DNA from: Thalassospira sp. MCCC 1A03138
GTDB lineage: Bacteria > Pseudomonadota > Alphaproteobacteria > Rhodospirillales > Thalassospiraceae
Length of the DNA: 64,000 nt
Direction of reading: 5' to 3'
Assembly (NCBI RefSeq): GCF_002115785.1
Contig: NZ_JFJY01000008.1
Location: forward strand, 157,133-221,132
The notes below the pieces were generated by a model that saw nothing but the letters and a program-made list of their open reading frames with translations, made no database searches and had not been told where the DNA came from. Within the stretch, counting starts at the first letter, position 1, and each line of letters opens with the position of its first letter. The translations under genes were made by a program, and so were the position numbers. Positions 25,900 to 34,797 of this stretch are shown piece by piece.

Positions 25900-27315
25900 A
25901 TGCACATCCTGCCCGCCAGCGCGATCAAGGAACTTCAGGATGCCCTTGGCCCGAAAGGCTGGAGCATGGAGTCCGATATTCTGGCCACGCACAATGCCGA
26001 GGCCCGCGGCAAGTTTGCCGGTGATGCGGGCATGGTACTTTATCCGGCCAATACCGACGAAGTCGCCAAATGTGTCGCGATCTGTGCAACGCATGGCATT
26101 GCGATTGTGCCCCAGGGCGGCAATACCGGGCGATGCGGCGGCGCGGTTGCCAATGCGGCCGAGGTGATCCTGAACCTGAAGCGGATGAACCGGATCATCG
26201 AAATCGATGCCCGCGATTTCACTGCAACGGTCGAGGCCGGTGCGATCCTGCAAACCTTGCAGGATGCGGCAGGCGACCGTGACCTTCTTTTCCCCCTAAG
26301 CCTTGGGTCGGAGGGTTCCTGCCAGATTGGCGGCAATCTTGCGACCAATGCGGGCGGGCTGAACGTCATTCGTTATGGCAATGCGCGCGATCTGGTTCTG
26401 GGGCTTGAAGTCGTTCTGCCCGATGGCAGCGTGTGGAACGGCCTGTCGTCCCTGCGCAAGGACAATACCGGTTATGATCTGCGCGATCTGTTTGTCGGGT
26501 CCGAAGGCACCCTTGGCATTATCACCAAGGCAACGCTGAAACTGTTTCCCAAGCCGCGCCATGTCGCGACCGCGTGGGTGGCTGTCCCCAGCCCCGATGC
26601 CGCCCTTGATCTTCTGGCGCTTGCACGGCGTGAAAGCGGTGATGCGATTGCCGCGTTCGAGCTGTTGTGCGGCTTTGCCCATGATATGGCAGTCGCCCAT
26701 TTGCCGGGGCTATCCGCCCCGCTTGCCGCCCCCTCGGACTGGTATGTGATGATCGAACTGACCTCGTCGCGGCCCAAGGATGACCTGAACGAGGTTCTAA
26801 GCGACCTTCTCGAAAGCGCCCTTGAGGCAGGCCTTGCCAGCGATGCGACATTGGCACAGTCCGAGGCCCAGCGCGCCAATCTTTGGGCGATCCGCGAAGG
26901 CATCCCCGAGGCACAGGGGTTTGAAGGCGGCAGCATCAAGCATGATGTTTCGGTTCCGGTTTCCAGGGTGCCGGAATTGCTGACACGCGGCATGGCCGCA
27001 GCCGGTGATTTCATTCCGGGCATTCGCCCCTGCCCGTTTGGCCATGTCGGCGATGGCAATATCCATTTCAACTTCACCCAGCCGGTCGAGATGGAAAAAC
27101 AGGCGTTTCTCGATTGCTGGGAAACGTTAAACCGCCTGATCCATGACATTGTTGCCGATCTTGGCGGATCGATCAGTGCCGAACATGGCATTGGCAAGCT
27201 GAAGCTTGATGAACTGGCCCGCTATGCCAGCCCGGAAAAGATGAAATTATTGCGCGTGGTCAAGGATGCGATTGATCCAGATGGTATGCTCAACCCCGGC
27301 AAGATCGTGAAATAG
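25900..27315 (+). CDS. FAD-binding oxidoreductase, D-2-hydroxyglutarate/D-lactate dehydrogenase type
   Basis: Flavoenzyme of 471 residues in the GlcD/D2HGDH branch of the vanillyl-alcohol oxidase family, oxidising a D-2-hydroxy acid. The FAD_binding_4 domain (about 38-176) contains GIAIVPQGGNTGRCGGA and EGSCQIGGNLATNAGG. The C-terminal domain carries the metal-binding HVGDGNIHFN and the SAEHGIGKLK motif with its active-site histidine. DLFVGSEGTLGIITKATLKL lies between them. It follows tsaC by 34 bases and precedes a DUF4336 gene by 38, so the three may share a transcript. Which hydroxy acid it uses cannot be told; D-2-hydroxyglutarate is a good guess. Confidence 0.9.
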   Translation: MHILPASAIKELQDALGPKGWSMESDILATHNAEARGKFAGDAGMVLYPANTDEVAKCVAICATHGIAIVPQGGNTGRCGGAVANAAEVILNLKRMNRIIEIDARDFTATVEAGAILQTLQDAAGDRDLLFPLSLGSEGSCQIGGNLATNAGGLNVIRYGNARDLVLGLEVVLPDGSVWNGLSSLRKDNTGYDLRDLFVGSEGTLGIITKATLKLFPKPRHVATAWVAVPSPDAALDLLALARRESGDAIAAFELLCGFAHDMAVAHLPGLSAPLAAPSDWYVMIELTSSRPKDDLNEVLSDLLESALEAGLASDATLAQSEAQRANLWAIREGIPEAQGFEGGSIKHDVSVPVSRVPELLTRGMAAAGDFIPGIRPCPFGHVGDGNIHFNFTQPVEMEKQAFLDCWETLNRLIHDIVADLGGSISAEHGIGKLKLDELARYASPEKMKLLRVVKDAIDPDGMLNPGKIVK

Positions 27316-27353
27316 CCCCAAAAGCCAGCGACCCCATCCCAAAAAGGTCCGCG

Positions 27354-28103
27354 ATGTTTTCGATTGATACCTATGATCCGCTAAACGTTCCCAAGGCCGT
27401 CGGGGACGATATCTGGATCGTGGATGGCCCGGTGATCGGGTTTCAGTATCTCGGCATGAAACTGCCGTTTCCGACCCGGATGACGATCATCCGGCTGGCG
27501 TCAGGCAAGCTGTTTATCCATTCACCGATCCGTTTGACGGCGAGGCTCAAGGCCCGTGTTGATGCACTGGGCGAAGTTGCCTGCCTGATTGCACCCAACA
27601 CCATTCATTATGCCGGAGTGCCGGAATGGCAGGCGGCCTATCCGGCAGCGCAAAGTTTCTGTGCGCCCGGTGTGATCAAACGCGCGAAATCGGTCGGCAT
27701 GACGGTATCGTTTGATGCCGAACTTGCCGATACTGCCGAACCGGAATGGGCGGATGAAATCAAACAGGTGATGGTGCGCGGCGGTTATTTGTCCGAGGCG
27801 GTATTTTACCACCCGAAATCAAACACCCTGATCCTGACCGACCTGATCGAGAATTTCGAATCCCACAAGATCAAAAGCCCGATCTGGCGGTGGCTGGTCC
27901 GGATATTTGGCTCGATGGATCCGGATGGCTGCGCGCCGCGCGATATGCGCATGACCTTTGCCGGACACAGGGAAAGTCTTCGCAAGGCGGTAAATCAGAT
28001 GATCGACTGGGCACCGGAACGGGTGATTATCGCGCATGGCCGCTGGTACGATCACAACGGCACCGCCGAGCTTAAACGCGCATTCCGCTGGGTCATGAAA
28101 TAA
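27354..28103 (+). CDS. DUF4336 family protein
   Basis: Protein of 249 residues of the DUF4336 family, distantly related to metallo-beta-lactamase-fold proteins. Typical segments are DDIWIVDGPVIGF, RMTIIRLASGKLFIHSPI, LIAPNTIHYAGVPEWQAAYP and the later NTLILTDLIENFE and RVIIAHGRWYD. The HxH metal motif of true hydrolases is not present in standard form, so catalysis is uncertain. Last gene of a likely tsaC-oxidoreductase-DUF4336 transcript, with a stem-loop directly after the stop. Confidence 0.82.
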   Translation: MFSIDTYDPLNVPKAVGDDIWIVDGPVIGFQYLGMKLPFPTRMTIIRLASGKLFIHSPIRLTARLKARVDALGEVACLIAPNTIHYAGVPEWQAAYPAAQSFCAPGVIKRAKSVGMTVSFDAELADTAEPEWADEIKQVMVRGGYLSEAVFYHPKSNTLILTDLIENFESHKIKSPIWRWLVRIFGSMDPDGCAPRDMRMTFAGHRESLRKAVNQMIDWAPERVIIAHGRWYDHNGTAELKRAFRWVMK

Positions 28104-28135
28104 GGGGCGCGCCGATCATGGCACGCCCCCTTTCT
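28104..28135 (+). terminator. Stem-loop terminator after the DUF4336 gene
   Basis: GGGGCGCGCC (28104-28113) pairs with GGCACGCCCC (28120-28129) with one C-A mismatch, then CTTTCT. It begins right after the stop codon and lies between convergent genes. Confidence 0.55.
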
Positions 28136-28155
28136 ATCGTCAGATACGAAAGAAA

Positions 28156-29010
28156 TTATTCTTTCGGGCCGGACCAGCTATTGAGCGCGTCAAGCTTGTC
28201 CTGACGGCGGGCTTCGGGGGATTTTTTCCAGTCATTGCCGAATGCCGCGGATTCCCATGACCCATAGGTCGGGTTCGGCAGCATGAACCAGCGTTCACCC
28301 CAATAGGTCGCGTATTTGTCCATGACTTCAAGGCGTTCGTCGATGGAGCCGTCAATATCGTCGGTGAAATCGCCGAAGTTATCGCCAAACATCATGATGA
28401 CACGGAAATCAGCCGCAACGGCCGCACGGCGGGTGGCCTTGGCGGAACCCCATTCTTCCTTTTCACCGCGCACCATCACATGGTCCGCATCGGCGTAAGG
28501 GAAACCGTATTCCTGGAGGTTTTTGATGGTCGCGGCTTCTTCGGCAGCCTTGCGGTTGGTGACATAGAAGACTTCAACGCCCTTGTCAGCCGCGGCCTTG
28601 GTCAGTTCCAGCGCGCCCGGCGTCGGGGTTGAAATCGCATCTTCGACAAATGCCGCCCAGGTTTTGGAGCTGTAAGACGTATTGGCCGTCACAACCCATG
28701 ACTGATAGGCCGAGTTATCGAGCACGGTTTCATCAACATCAAGGATGATCGCCGGCGGCTTGGCGGAATAATTGCCATCCTGTTCAAGGGCCGCGGTCCA
28801 GCCATGATCCCCAATCGCGGCATCGAGAAGACGCTGCGCACCGGCATAAACCGAAAGGGCGGTGGTTTTGTATTCGACCGAGGTCTGATACCAAAGCGAC
28901 GCGTTCAGACCGTCATTCTGTGCCGGTTCCTGTGCCTGTGCGCCAAACGCGCCAAAGGCCGAACCCGCCAGAAGAACGGCAACGCCAAATGATTTCGTCG
29001 TCAATTTCAT
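28156..29010 (-). CDS. Secreted HAD acid phosphatase, e(P4) 5'-nucleotidase family
   Basis: Predicted periplasmic phosphomonoesterase of 284 residues, class C acid phosphatase related to lipoprotein e(P4) of Haemophilus. A signal peptide covers residues 1-26 (ending GAQAQE). The DxDxT nucleophile motif is Asp91 and Asp93 in ILDVDETVLDN, preceded by LNASLWYQTSVEY. Later motifs are VEVFYVTNRK and the acidic MMFGDNFGDFTDD. The lipobox cysteine of e(P4) is absent, so it should be soluble. The frame is open to 29187, but ATG 29010 has GGGAG upstream and starts the signal peptide. It is a single gene, and the bases ahead of it hold no other frame. Confidence 0.9.
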   Translation of the reverse strand: MKLTTKSFGVAVLLAGSAFGAFGAQAQEPAQNDGLNASLWYQTSVEYKTTALSVYAGAQRLLDAAIGDHGWTAALEQDGNYSAKPPAIILDVDETVLDNSAYQSWVVTANTSYSSKTWAAFVEDAISTPTPGALELTKAAADKGVEVFYVTNRKAAEEAATIKNLQEYGFPYADADHVMVRGEKEEWGSAKATRRAAVAADFRVIMMFGDNFGDFTDDIDGSIDERLEVMDKYATYWGERWFMLPNPTYGSWESAAFGNDWKKSPEARRQDKLDALNSWSGPKE

Positions 29011-29202
29011 CTTTGTATTCTCCCTGTTTGGTTCCCGATCCGGCCTGCACACACCCGATACGCAAAATAGCGGGCTGACCAGCCGGACAGGATTGCAAGA
29101 GCATGCCACCGCACCGCACCAAAGAAAAAGCCTTTTTCTGCATCGGGGCGGAAAAAGGCTTTGAACGCGATTGGATAAAGGCGCCAATCCGGCGGCCCGC
29201 AG

Positions 29203-29517
29203 TCAGACAGTCGGGCGTTTTTCAAAAGTGGTGAACCCGTCTTCAAGCCCGGGTTCCTCATGCACGCGGGTGACATTGGCATGCGTCGGGCCGTCATGAC
29301 AGGCGGCAATCATGGATTGCACCCCGGCCACCGGGCCACAAAACAGAGCTTCGACCGTGCCATCCACACGGTTGCGCACCCAGCCGGTCAGATCACGCTT
29401 GCGCGCTTCCTCGACCGTCCAGGCGCGATACCACACGCCCTGCACCCGGCCTTCAATCCGGGCATGAACGGAAATGTTTCCGGTGCCGGTTTGCGGGTCG
29501 GGTTCGGTGGTGGTCAT
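29203..29517 (-). CDS. acyP: Acylphosphatase
   Basis: Small enzyme of 104 residues hydrolysing acyl phosphates. The signature HARIEGRVQGVWYRAW contains the catalytic arginine, and GWVRNRVDGTVEALFCGP holds the catalytic asparagine. ATG 29517 has AAAGGA 7 bases upstream; longer in-frame starts run into the preceding gene and lack family similarity. It is the last of three close genes (HAD hydrolase, DUF1244, acylphosphatase) on the minus strand, 37 bases after the DUF1244 stop. Confidence 0.93.
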   Translation of the reverse strand: MTTTEPDPQTGTGNISVHARIEGRVQGVWYRAWTVEEARKRDLTGWVRNRVDGTVEALFCGPVAGVQSMIAACHDGPTHANVTRVHEEPGLEDGFTTFEKRPTV

Positions 29518-29554
29518 GACAACATCCTTTGATGTGATGTTTACTTCGCGACTT

Positions 29555-29938
29555 TTATTTCGCGCCGGGGATATTGGCGTGCAGATGGGCGGTGTCCTGA
29601 AACTTCTGTTTCTGTTCGGCGCTTGCCGGAGCCTGATGATTGTCTTTCCATTCATCATAGGTCATGCCGTAAACGACTTCTCGCGCACCATCATAATCCA
29701 TCGGAACGCTGCGTTCACGTGCCGCTGCCAGATACCATTTGGCAAGGCAGTTTCGGCAGAAACCCGCAAGGTTCATCAGATCGATATTCTGCACATCCTT
29801 GCGGTCCTGAAGATGCTGCACAAGCCCGCGAAAGGCTGCGGCTTCAAGTTCCAGCTTGGTCTGCGGATCAAGATTTGCCGCAGGGCCATTGGCAAGGGAT
29901 GCTTCGGTCGACATTTCCGAACCGGCGCAATCAGACAT
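29555..29938 (-). CDS. DUF1244 family protein
   Basis: Protein of 127 residues with the highly conserved DUF1244 core VQHLQDRKDVQNIDLMNLAGFCRNCLAKWY in pieces, including the CxxC pair of GFCRNC. Function unknown, although the family is widespread in proteobacteria. A conserved YDGAREVVYGMTYDEWK segment follows and the C-terminus is Gln/Ala-rich. ATG 29938 has GGGAG 8 bases upstream and overlaps the end of the HAD gene by 8 bases; ATG 29914 is an alternative. The overlap implies translational coupling. Confidence 0.88.
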   Translation of the reverse strand: MSDCAGSEMSTEASLANGPAANLDPQTKLELEAAAFRGLVQHLQDRKDVQNIDLMNLAGFCRNCLAKWYLAAARERSVPMDYDGAREVVYGMTYDEWKDNHQAPASAEQKQKFQDTAHLHANIPGAK

Positions 29939-30680
29939 TTTCCATACTCCCGACCGTGCCATAGGCAGGCAGGTCCTCTTCAAGTTTCTCGATGCTTTCG
30001 GGCACCTCGGCGATGCTTTCGACCGTGACGAAATGATCATTATCGATTTCCGTCTGATCGACCATTTCGTGGACCCATGTGATTTCATAGGGAATGTGGA
30101 TCGCAGACCCGCCGCACGCAAGGACGGGCAGGATGTCGGACTTTAACGAGTTGCCGATCATCACCGCCTCGGATGGCTCCACACCATAGCGGCCAAAGAT
30201 ATTGCGATAGGTCAGCGGGTCCTTTTCCGACACGATCTCGACCCCGGCAAACAGGCTTTCGAGGCCGGAACGCTCGATTTTAAGCTGCTGGGCGATCAAA
30301 TCGCCCTTGGTGATCAGGACAACCTTGCGATCCGGATGGGCGGCATAATGGCGCAAAACATCCTCGGCCCCTTCAATAAGGCGGGTCGGCGCGCGCAGCA
30401 TCGATTTGCCGATTTCGGCCAGTTCATGAATTTCGGCCGCACTTATTTTCTTGTCGGAAAGTTCGATCGCGGTTTCGATCATCGACAGGGTAAAGCCCGT
30501 GATGCCGTATCCATAGATCGAAAGATTGGCCAGTTCCGCCTGATAGAGCCGATCATTCACCGTATCGGCATCGCCATAATGCGAAAGCATTTCGCGCAGG
30601 CGGATATGGGCGTCACGAAACAGCGGTTCGTTGTGCCACAGCGTATCGTCGCCATCAAAGGCAATCAGTTTATAGGTCAT
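29931..30680 (-). CDS. HAD-superfamily hydrolase
   Basis: Cytosolic phosphatase-like protein of 249 residues. Motif I is IAFDGDDTLWHNEP near the N-terminus with the two aspartates, motif II is VLITKGD, motif III includes EKDP, and motif IV is VMIGNSLKSDILPVLACGG. The cap region after motif I is helical, as in subfamily I enzymes. The GDDTLWH variant is typical of bacterial YjjG- and dehalogenase-like members; substrate unknown. ATG 30680 follows GAGGG. Overlaps the DUF1244 gene downstream. Confidence 0.88.
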   Translation of the reverse strand: MTYKLIAFDGDDTLWHNEPLFRDAHIRLREMLSHYGDADTVNDRLYQAELANLSIYGYGITGFTLSMIETAIELSDKKISAAEIHELAEIGKSMLRAPTRLIEGAEDVLRHYAAHPDRKVVLITKGDLIAQQLKIERSGLESLFAGVEIVSEKDPLTYRNIFGRYGVEPSEAVMIGNSLKSDILPVLACGGSAIHIPYEITWVHEMVDQTEIDNDHFVTVESIAEVPESIEKLEEDLPAYGTVGSMENV

Positions 30681-30846
30681 TCCAAGCCCTCGTTTCTTGT
30701 TATTGGATGGCCATGTCAAAGAATTGGGCCTCAATCCGCGACCATAGGTTAGCCGGAAATCGCCGTAAAGCCCCGTTTTCTGTATTTAATATGCGTTGCA
30801 ACTGTTCGAAAGGGGTTGCAAACCCGTCCGATCGAACAGGTATGAA

Positions 30847-30880
30847 ACAAAAAGCGCCGGGGGAATGTTCCCCCGACGCC
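30847..30880 (-). terminator. Intrinsic terminator of the pccBA operon
   Basis: On the minus strand GCGTCGGGGGAA pairs with TTCCCCCGGCGC around CA, with one mismatch, followed by TTTTTGTTT. It lies about 40 bases after the pccA stop. Confidence 0.85.
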
Positions 30881-30921
30881 GATCACGTTTCAGTCAATGC
30901 CCGATCAGATCACGACCCGGC

Positions 30922-32928
30922 CTAGGCTGCCTCGTCTTTTTCAAACTCGATGATGATCGCATCCACCGAAAGGTTCGCGCCCTGCTCGGCATGGATTTTT
31001 TTGACCACGCCTTTGCTTTCGGCCTTCAGCACGTTTTCCATTTTCATGGCCTCAAGGATGCAAAGTTCCTCGCCCGGCTGGACGGTCTGGCCCTCGGTGA
31101 CCGATACCTTGACGAGCAGCCCCGGCATCGGGGACAGCAGGAAGTTTGACATGTCCGGCGGCGCCTTGAACGGCATCAGTTTTTGCAATTCTGCCACGCG
31201 GGGCAGCATCACCTTGAAGCTGCGCTGGATGCCGTTGGCCGACAGGCGATAGCCGACACCCTCGACATCGATCTGCACGCAGACCGGCGCACCGTCAATT
31301 TCGCCGACAAACAGCGCATCGCCGATTTTCCAGTCGGATGAAACGCCATAACTGCGATCCCCGATGGCAACGATATAGTCATTGTTAACACCGTCAATTT
31401 CGATATCGAACGCGGTGTGATCATCGCCCGATACCGCGACCCAGCTTTCGGCAACCTGCAACGGATGATCGCTGACCTGCCCGGTCACCCGCGCATTGCG
31501 TTCCGCCACCCGCTGATTGAGGTATCCGGCAACAACCACCAGCATCGCCGGATCATCGTTGGGCAGATCATCGGCAGAAAAGCCGTTGGGATATTCTTCG
31601 GCGATGAAATTGGTGGTGATATTGCCTGACCGGAACCGTTTATTGGCCATGACGGCGGCAACAAACGGGATATTGTGCGAAATACCGCGAATGTAATAGG
31701 CATCAAGGGCGGCCCGCATTTCCGCAATCGCATCATCACGGGTTTCGCCGTAAGTCACGAGCTTGGCGACCATCGGGTCGTAATACATCGAAATCTCGCC
31801 GCCTTCATAGACACCGGTATCGACACGCACCGATGCGCTTTCAGCCGGGGGCTGATACCGCACCAGACGCCCGGTAGAAGGCAGGAATTCACGGAACGGG
31901 TCTTCGGCGTAAATGCGGGTTTCCATCGCCCATCCGGTCAGCTTGACGTCATCCTGCGCGAGCGTCAGCTTTTCGTCATTGGCGATTTTGATCATCCATT
32001 CCACAAGATCCTCGCCGGTCACCAGCTCGGTCACCGGATGTTCGACCTGAAGACGGGTGTTCATTTCAAGGAAGTAGAAGTTCTTGTCCTTATCGACGAT
32101 GAATTCCACCGTCCCGGCAGAGCAGTAATTCACCGCATGCGCCAGTGCCACGGCCTGTTCACCCATCGCCTTGCGGGTTTCAGGGTCGATAAAGGGTGAC
32201 GGCGCTTCTTCGACGACTTTCTGATGACGGCGCTGAATCGAACATTCGCGTTCGCCAAGGTAAATGCCGTGACCATGTTTATCGCAAAGCACCTGAATTT
32301 CGATATGGCGCGGTTCTTCGACGAATTTTTCGATAAAGACGCGATCATCGCCAAACGAGCTTGCGGCTTCTGACGTGGCGCGTTCGAACCCTTCGCGGCA
32401 TTCGGCATCGTTGCGCGCAATGCGCATGCCCTTGCCACCACCACCAGCCGACGCCTTCAACATCACCGGATAGCCGACATCATTAGCAATTTTGATCGCC
32501 TCGTCGGTGTCCTTGATCACGCCCATATAGCCCGGAACGGTGGAAACACCGGCATCAGAAGCGATTTTCTTGGACGTAATCTTATCACCCATCGCGGCAA
32601 TCGCGCCGACCGGCGGGCCGATGAAGGCGATTTTGGCGGCATCAAGCGCCTTGGCGAATGCCTGATTTTCCGAAAGGAACCCATAGCCGGGATGGACGGC
32701 CTCGGCCCCGGTGGATTTGCAGGCATCGATGATTTTATCAATCACCAGATAGGACTGGTTGGATGGCGCCGGGCCGATATGCACGGCTTCGTCGGCCATC
32801 TGCACATGCAGGGCATTTTTATCGGCATCGGAATAAACCGCGACCGTGGCAATGCCCATTTTGCGGGCTGATTTGATCACGCGGCAGGCAATTTCACCGC
32901 GGTTGGCAATCAGGATTTTCTTGAACAT
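30922..32928 (-). CDS. pccA: Propionyl-CoA carboxylase alpha subunit (biotin carboxylase and biotin carrier)
   Basis: Carboxylates biotin with ATP and bicarbonate and carries it to PccB, which makes methylmalonyl-CoA from propionyl-CoA. 668 residues: biotin carboxylase (1 to about 445; FKKILIANRGEIACRVI start, ATP-binding KASAGGGGKGMR, catalytic NTRLQVEHPVTE), a BT linker domain, and a biotinyl domain with the attachment lysine at about 629 in EAMKMEN. The ATG at 32928 is preceded by GGGAG; the longer in-frame start at 33033 runs into pccB. It lies 29 bases downstream of pccB on the same strand and ends at a terminator. It could in principle use other short acyl-CoAs, but the BT domain and length fit PCC. 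Confidence 0.94.
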   Translation of the reverse strand: MFKKILIANRGEIACRVIKSARKMGIATVAVYSDADKNALHVQMADEAVHIGPAPSNQSYLVIDKIIDACKSTGAEAVHPGYGFLSENQAFAKALDAAKIAFIGPPVGAIAAMGDKITSKKIASDAGVSTVPGYMGVIKDTDEAIKIANDVGYPVMLKASAGGGGKGMRIARNDAECREGFERATSEAASSFGDDRVFIEKFVEEPRHIEIQVLCDKHGHGIYLGERECSIQRRHQKVVEEAPSPFIDPETRKAMGEQAVALAHAVNYCSAGTVEFIVDKDKNFYFLEMNTRLQVEHPVTELVTGEDLVEWMIKIANDEKLTLAQDDVKLTGWAMETRIYAEDPFREFLPSTGRLVRYQPPAESASVRVDTGVYEGGEISMYYDPMVAKLVTYGETRDDAIAEMRAALDAYYIRGISHNIPFVAAVMANKRFRSGNITTNFIAEEYPNGFSADDLPNDDPAMLVVVAGYLNQRVAERNARVTGQVSDHPLQVAESWVAVSGDDHTAFDIEIDGVNNDYIVAIGDRSYGVSSDWKIGDALFVGEIDGAPVCVQIDVEGVGYRLSANGIQRSFKVMLPRVAELQKLMPFKAPPDMSNFLLSPMPGLLVKVSVTEGQTVQPGEELCILEAMKMENVLKAESKGVVKKIHAEQGANLSVDAIIIEFEKDEAA

Positions 32929-32957
32929 ATTGTTTGCTCCCAATTTGACGTCGCGGG

Positions 32958-34490
32958 TTAAAGCGGAATGTTGCCGTGCTTGCGGGCCGGGTTTTTGATG
33001 TCCTTGTTGCGCAGCATGCCAAGCGCCTTGCACACGCGGCGGCGCGTGCCATGCGGCATGATGACATCATCAATGAAGCCCTTGCGCCCCGCGACAAACG
33101 GGTTGGCAAATTTTTCGCGGTATTCTTCGGTGCGGGCCTCGATCTTGGCCGGGTCGTTCATATCGGCCCTGAAAATGATTTCCACCGCGCCCTTTGGCCC
33201 CATCACCGCGATTTCGGCGGTCGGCCAGGCATAGTTGACATCACCGCGCAGATGTTTGGACGCCATCACGTCGTACGCACCGCCATAAGCCTTGCGCGTA
33301 ATCACGGTGACCTTTGGCACCGTCGCCTCGGCATAGGCATAAAGCAGTTTGGCACCGTGCTTGATGATGCCGCCATATTCCTGTGCGGTGCCCGGCATGA
33401 AGCCCGGCACATCGACAAAGGTGACAATCGGAATGTTATAGGCATCACAGAACCGTACAAACCGCGCGGCCTTTTTCGAGGATGCAATATCAAGGCAACC
33501 GGCCAGAACCATCGGCTGATTGGCAACGATACCAACCGTGCGGCCATCCATGCGCGCCATACCGATAATGATGTTTTTGGCATGATCGGGCTGAATTTCA
33601 TAAAAGTCGCCTTCATCCACGACCTTTGTGATCAGTTCCTTCATGTCATAGGGCATGTTGGGATTTTCAGGGACCAGCGTATCAAGCGAGAAATCATCGC
33701 GCATGATCGGGTCTTCGCACAGACGTGCGGGCGGCTTTTCCTTATTGGATAGCGGCAGGAAATCCATGAAACGGCGGGTCTGCAATAGCAGATCAACATC
33801 GTTTTCAAACGCCAGATCGGCCACACCGGAAATGCTGGTATGGGTCATCGCCCCGCCAAGTTCCTCGTGGGTGACTTCCTCGTGCGTCACGGTCTTGACC
33901 ACGTCCGGGCCGGTCACGAACATGTATGAACTGTCCTTGACCATGAAAATGAAGTCGGTCATGGCCGGGCTATAGACCGCCCCGCCCGCGCACGGCCCCA
34001 TGATCAGGGAAATCTGCGGGATAACACCGGATGCCTCGACATTGCGCTGGAACACATCGGCATAACCGGCAAGGCTTTCGACACCTTCCTGAATACGCGC
34101 ACCGCCGGAATCGTTAAGCCCGATCACCGGTGCGCCGACTTTCATCGCCTGATCCATGATCTTGCAGATCTTGCGTGCATGCGCCCCCGAAAGCGCACCA
34201 CCGAACACGGTGAAATCCTGTGAAAAGACAAACACCAGACGGCCATTGATCGTGCCATGCCCGGTGACCACGCCATCGCCCGGAATGCGGTTTTCGGTCA
34301 TACCGAAATCAACGCAATCATGTTCGACAAACATGTCCCATTCCTCGAACGAGCCTTCGTCAAGAAGCACATCAAGCCGTTCGCGCGCGGTCAGTTTGCC
34401 CTTGGCATGCTGATTGTCGATGCGGCGCTGGCCGCCGCCCATGGCCGCCTCTACGCGTTTGGCTTCGAGCTTGGCGATAATATCCTGCAT
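32958..34490 (-). CDS. pccB: Propionyl-CoA carboxylase beta subunit (carboxyltransferase)
   Basis: Transfers carboxyl from biotin to propionyl-CoA, 510 residues. N-terminal and C-terminal crotonase-like carboxyltransferase domains are both present: [22 protein letters not shown] in parts, [55 protein letters not shown], and in the second half [35 protein letters not shown] in parts and [16 protein letters not shown]. The very C-terminus [25 protein letters not shown] is typical. First gene of pccBA. Ribosome site AAGGA lies 9 bases before the ATG. Confidence 0.95.
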   Translation of the reverse strand: MQDIIAKLEAKRVEAAMGGGQRRIDNQHAKGKLTARERLDVLLDEGSFEEWDMFVEHDCVDFGMTENRIPGDGVVTGHGTINGRLVFVFSQDFTVFGGALSGAHARKICKIMDQAMKVGAPVIGLNDSGGARIQEGVESLAGYADVFQRNVEASGVIPQISLIMGPCAGGAVYSPAMTDFIFMVKDSSYMFVTGPDVVKTVTHEEVTHEELGGAMTHTSISGVADLAFENDVDLLLQTRRFMDFLPLSNKEKPPARLCEDPIMRDDFSLDTLVPENPNMPYDMKELITKVVDEGDFYEIQPDHAKNIIIGMARMDGRTVGIVANQPMVLAGCLDIASSKKAARFVRFCDAYNIPIVTFVDVPGFMPGTAQEYGGIIKHGAKLLYAYAEATVPKVTVITRKAYGGAYDVMASKHLRGDVNYAWPTAEIAVMGPKGAVEIIFRADMNDPAKIEARTEEYREKFANPFVAGRKGFIDDVIMPHGTRRRVCKALGMLRNKDIKNPARKHGNIPL

Positions 34491-34797
34491 ATTGCGTGAT
34501 CCTTATTTTGGGCCGCCCGGAATGCATTCATGACGATGGTCATGCCGGTGATGCAATCTGAATGATGAATTGAAATAGCATTATTCGGTACTGGAATGCC
34601 AATTATTTTTCACAGTCTGGTACAGGAACAAAATGGCCCGCAAAGGCCTGATTTCCCTAACGTCATTGCGATATGTGTGGGCGGGCTGGTCTAAAGTCTA
34701 GAAGCCGGTCGGGAAATTCCGGCATTTCGAACGGTGCGGGCACCAAACGGGTTCTGGCGCGTTAAGGCCTTATGATATCCACCAGAACGGTCCTTTC
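34491..34797. other. Divergent intergenic region between pccB and the ABC membrane-domain gene
   Basis: About 300 bases without a gene, AT-richer around 34560-34610. On the minus strand TTGGCA (34603-34598) could be the -35 of pccB, with a poor -10 near 34582. GCATT and AATGC flank the middle of this stretch, and CATGAC/GTCATG sit at 34529 and 34539. I could not find a known propionate-regulator site such as paired TTTGCAAA. No RNA element was recognised. Confidence 0.3.
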
